A stretch of DNA of 64,000 nt from Hydnum rufescens UP504 (Eukaryota; Basidiomycota; Agaricomycetes; Cantharellales; Hydnaceae): the NCBI GenBank assembly GCA_014904985.1, contig MU129013.1, positions 1 to 64,000 of the forward strand, in the 5' to 3' direction. Positions 61,201 to 64,000 of the stretch are shown piece by piece (the stretch's first letter is position 1; each line of letters begins with the position of its first letter). The position numbers were made by a program, and so were the translations under genes. The notes under the pieces are model-generated. The model was not told the DNA's origin. It did no database searches and worked only from the letters and a program-made list of their open reading frames with translations.

Positions 61201-61694
61201 CACATGTATCAGCATTGATAAATGCTAGCAGTGGCAAAAATGTGCCCCTGGCATGAGCTTTCGACAACATGCCCCAGTGCCGTCTTCAACGATGTGCCCC
61301 CGGGACCAGCCTTCAAGAATGTGCCCCGAACCAGCCTTCGACAATGTCCCCCCGAGACCAGCCTTCAACAATGTCCCCCAGGACCAGCTTCGACAACGTC
61401 CCCCAGGACCAGCCTTCATTGATACCTTTGATTTTTCTCTTTCCCTCCTGCCACTCGACATTCCCCGGTGCTTCTCAGGCAGCTCAACATCCATCGTCAT
61501 CTGCTCAACTCGGCTATGGAGAGCAAAACTCTGCATACCAAGGCACACAATTTGGCAATCCCTCCAGGTCGGCATCCTATGAGGGTCCACCCTTGGACCC
61601 CAATACGTATTTTGGAATGGGAAATTTCTCAAGGCAAGCTCCTACTGGTCCGAGGTTCTGGGGAGGACCCATGATGCCCACTTTTCAGAATTAA
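58282..61694 (+). CDS. Long disordered protein of the element, unknown function (complete copy)
   Basis: Best copy of the gene also started at 55737. Order: a Ser/Pro/Thr-rich N terminus; a likely intron at about 58962-59026 (RIDTY | AHSSTEATRP); acidic repeats such as FEPTTDSDTDD and FDPTTDTDDG (59310-59440); then, after an in-frame TGA at 59670 shared by both copies, a folded-looking part. That part reads EAVTAQANLLRDKFLEDLS, intron 59934-59985, LDEQLSNLRAEMVKTDLEDM, intron 60196-60250, VHTIILMVTGRAHDDKSTAR, QLLWQFYIFV, intron at about 60562, FVTLEERFPWQGFADLLYGH and LEVMNWGVAPGFVDLD, intron 60832-60889, DANMSLKDKGVVSIMSDHDE and a Lys-rich end. A one-base shift near 61140 leads to a Pro-rich tail to 61694. 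A G6 run near 58440 breaks the N-terminal frame. I do not recognise the family; it may be a KDZ-associated accessory protein (inference). Confidence 0.5.
61265..61430. repeat. Short tandem repeat in the 3' part of the long gene
   Basis: About six imperfect units of roughly 25 bp built on ACAATGTCCCCCxxGACCAGCCTTC. They translate into Pro/Gln-rich repeats (PQDQ..., PRDQPS...). Unit length and sequence vary, which explains the uncertain reading frame here. Confidence 0.7.
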
Positions 61695-61839
61695 TATATC
61701 TCACATTGTTCTTCTGTTTCCCACATTGTGCATAGGTTTCTTGTGTTGTTCTTGCATCTCTCACCTTGTCCACCCATTTCTCGTGCCATCCTCCCATTTT
61801 TTGCATCGTTACATTTCTCGCACCATCGTCACATTTCTC

Positions 61840-62894
61840 GCATCACCCTTGCGTATCTTGCATCATCGTTGCATTCCTCGCATCGTCGTCACATTTCTTG
61901 GACCGTCATCACATTTCTTGCATCGTCCTTGCGTTTCTCGCATCGTCCTCGCGTTTCTCGCATCGTCCTTGCGTTTCTCGCATCATCCTCGCATTTCTCG
62001 CATCATCCTCGCGTTTCTCACATCATCCTCGCGTTTCTCGCATCATCCTCGCGTTTCTCACATCGTCCTCGCATTTCTCGCATCGTCCTCACGTTTCTCG
62101 CATCGTCCTCGCGTTTCTCGCATCATCCTTGTGTTTCTTGAATGATCCTTGGATTCCTCACATCGTCCTTGCGTGTGTCCTTGTGCTCTTTGCACTATCC
62201 CTGCGTTTCTCATGTTATCCTCCAGTTTTTTGCGACATCCTTCAGTCTCTTGCATTGTCGTCCCATTTCTCACATCATCCATACATTTTTTGCGTCGTCC
62301 ATCCGTTTTTTGTGTGGTCCATGTGTTTTTTGCATCATCCGTACATTTTTCGCATCGTCCATATGTTTTTCACGTCGTCCGTCCATTTTTCACATCATCC
62401 ATCTGTTTTTCGGATTGTCCTTACTTTCTTCATACTATCCTTTCCGTTTCAGCGCCACCATTGCATTTTTTTTACATTGCCCTCGTATTTCTCGCGTTGC
62501 CTTCATGTTTCCCATGCCCCCTTCCATTTCCTATCCCTACTGCTTTAGATCCCTGATGTCATGATATCTCTGTGATGACATGTTAGAAAAAAAAAGAGCA
62601 AGTACGTGTGGACTTAGAAAAAAAAAGTGTGCACAGAGATAAAGAAATCCGGGATCGCCGATGTGGTGGACTTGGGGAAACTCACAGTACTATCCCCAGG
62701 GCAGGTGTTCATGGCCCCATGGCCTAAAAAAATTTCTGGCATGGGCCCATGGAGCCTAAAATTGTATGAGGTTCCGTGGGCCCATGCTAGGCTCGTAGAG
62801 TACATGGGGCCATGGCAAAATGAGCCTATTAGGTAGGCTATTCTACCAGAAAAACCAGACCTAACTAGGTACCGAAGTAGGGCTGCCTAAGGTG
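61840..62894. repeat. Right terminal inverted repeat
   Basis: Reverse complement of 45452-46510. The 20-bp array lies at its inner side (clean at about 61920-62130, consensus CATCGTCCTCGCGTTTCTCG) and the non-repetitive CCATGG-containing part at its outer side (62620-62894). Similarity in the array extends loosely inward to about 61720. Plus-strand open frames of up to 260 codons here are array translations. Confidence 0.8.
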
Positions 62895-63006
62895 TTAGCC
62901 GTTACAGCATGCAGGCATTAGTATATTTTTCTTTGATTTAAGGGTTAGCGAAAATTCCATTATCAACTCTGGTCCTAACTACTTCGTTCGTTTACTGTTA
63001 CGACCA

Positions 63007-64000
63007 GGGGTGGTGTGTTCCATTGTGTTCAACGCGCGCCACCGTGCTGTGGAAGGCAATGTCCAGCGCCCTCTGGGCCTTCTCGTTATTCACACGCCCC
63101 TCAAAGGCTCCAACACAAAGGCGTCCCCCGAGGCCATCTGGAAGGCGGCCTACAATCTTGTGACTGGGGCCGATAGGGGTGCATTTAATCAGACTTTAAT
63201 AGAACTTGGCAGCACGGTGTGCACTCCAACGAATCCCACTTGTGGAGCTTGCCCTCTGAGCCAGGGTTGTACTGCGTACCAATTATCGGAGGTTTGTCTT
63301 ATCAGCCATATCCATCTGGTGGGTGCGTAATGTTCTCATCTGCCCTACAAGGAAATATCGTGGAACGCGTGGAAAATAATACTGATATTGAAGATCTGTG
63401 CAAGCTCGACTGCGGTCACATGATATCCGATGAAGATCAAGAAAAGGAAGGAAAGGGAAAAATCTTGCGCCGTAAGTGTTATTGAATACAGAATGAACTA
63501 CATCACTGGTTCCTGCTGATTCGAAGGCCCGAAAAAGGTTTGTGAGAATTCTGGCCTGAGGTTGCCCACAGCACGTCGCTCGAGAATCGTTACGAAATGT
63601 TAAACAGGGCTCTTGCTGGTTTGTTTTAATTCTCAACCCTCGAATTGGACTCTTCCGCCCAAGAATCTCTTGTTGAATTGGACACTTCTGCTTTGTTGCT
63701 AGCCAAGTTCTTGGCCTCCCCGCCCCCAACAAAGTCGACTGCACCAGACTCAGGAAGCAAAAATCCGGTAAAATTGATGGAAGACACTGATACCGGATCG
63801 CTGCTGGACGTCTTCTCGCACATTCGCATGACGTATCACATCCGATGGGTGGTGCTCTCGGACACTGCGGCATAGTCGCGTTCGCCCTTCCAGTCTTACT
63901 TCAACCTGAGGAAATGGTGGTTGTGGAGGGATCTGACAATGAGGTAGAACAGGGACCATCGAAAAGGCGCAAAAGCGAACGGAAGGCCAAGAACCTTGCG
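63007..64000 (+). pseudogene. MutY-type adenine DNA glycosylase relic (5'-truncated)
   Basis: MutY removes adenine mispaired with 8-oxoguanine. After an acceptor at 63007 the frame reads CSIVFNARHRAVEGNVQRPL, FNQTLIELGSTVC and the iron-sulfur cluster set C-x6-C-x2-C-x5-C (63219-63273, CTPTNPTCGACPLSQGC). Later exons give NNTDIEDLCKLDCGHMI (about 63385-63420), FLLIRRPEK (about 63510-63535), LAGLF-stop-FSTL (about 63618), SLLDVFSHIRMTYHIRWVVL (about 63800-63860, the C-terminal oxoG-recognition domain) and a basic tail SKRRKSERKAKN at the window end. The helix-hairpin-helix half is missing on the left. VEGNV has Glu where MutY proteins have the catalytic Asp (VDGNV), and a TAA replaces a codon after LAGLF. 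It is probably a pseudogene abutting the transposon, although more of it lies beyond 64000. Confidence 0.7.

Larger units (their letters stand above)
45452..62894. mobile_element. 17.4-kb KDZ-type element with ~1-kb inverted termini
   Basis: Both ends carry the same sequence in opposite orientation, beginning CACCTTAGGCAGCCCTACTT on the left (45452) and ending with its complement at 62894. The match continues for about 1.05 kb. Between them lie a KDZ-type transposase (minus), a GRF zinc-finger gene (minus), a 331-aa ORF (plus) and a long disordered gene (plus). KDZ transposons are known from basidiomycetes. The 8 bases outside each end (gtatccgg and ttagccgt) agree at only 5 of 8 positions, so a target duplication is not established. 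Broken transposase frames indicate this copy is not autonomous, unless the assembly is at fault. Confidence 0.7.

Noticed and set aside
61766..62548. 260-codon plus-strand ORF resembling the previous one
   Set aside because: Same array in the right terminal repeat, in inverted orientation.
45452..62894. TET/JBP-type dioxygenase expected near KDZ elements
   Set aside because: Such genes are known companions of some fungal KDZ elements, so I looked for one. No HxD...H iron-binding pattern in a convincing frame was found.
1..64000. tRNA, rRNA or CRISPR-like arrays
   Set aside because: No cloverleaf or rRNA signature was noticed, and the tandem arrays lack spacers of unique sequence.

Overview
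The window looks like a repeat-rich, non-housekeeping region of a basidiomycete genome, most likely an Agaricomycete. The evidence is short introns of about 50-70 nt with fungal splice signals, an expanded family of kinases with an HGDLKG catalytic loop, a Kyakuja/Dileera/Zisupton (KDZ) type transposase, a multicopy agaric gene family of unknown function, and CpG decay in repeats. All names come from motif recognition by eye; no database search was run.

Region 1 (about 1-45,450) is a tandem array of five copies of one unusual kinase gene, all on the + strand: A (1-2376, cut by the window edge), B (6738-9658), C (28876-31793), D (34584-37040) and E (41904-44818). Only E reads through without a lesion; I can assemble a ten-exon, about 815-aa model for it. 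A, B and D carry frameshifts or stops, and C has one frameshift in its linker. The copies are separated by two spacer types: A-B and D-E share type 1; B-X and C-D share type 2.

Region 2 (about 11,300-28,800) interrupts the array between B and C. It holds near-identical copies of a 1.5-kb block X, two copies of a 5.3-kb block R, and a short third R fragment. R carries a 14-bp minisatellite, a small zinc-finger-like ORF and the 3' half of a minus-strand gene of a multicopy agaric family. A 719-bp MITE with TA duplications sits at a site that is empty in another copy. The second R copy differs from the first almost only by single-base indels, which points to unpolished sequence.

Region 3 (45,452-62,894) is a 17.4-kb element with inverted terminal repeats of about 1.05 kb that contain arrays of a 20-bp repeat. 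Inside are a broken KDZ transposase, a small GRF zinc-finger/coiled-coil gene beside it, a 331-aa ORF of unknown function and a long disordered multi-exon gene of unknown function. A 2.54-kb tandem duplication has copied and fused the last two. A 25-N gap and an inverted transposase fragment show that the assembly is uncertain here.

Region 4 (about 63,000-64,000) is a 5'-truncated MutY-type adenine DNA glycosylase relic that keeps the iron-sulfur cysteines but has Glu where the catalytic Asp is expected. No tRNA, rRNA or CRISPR array was seen.
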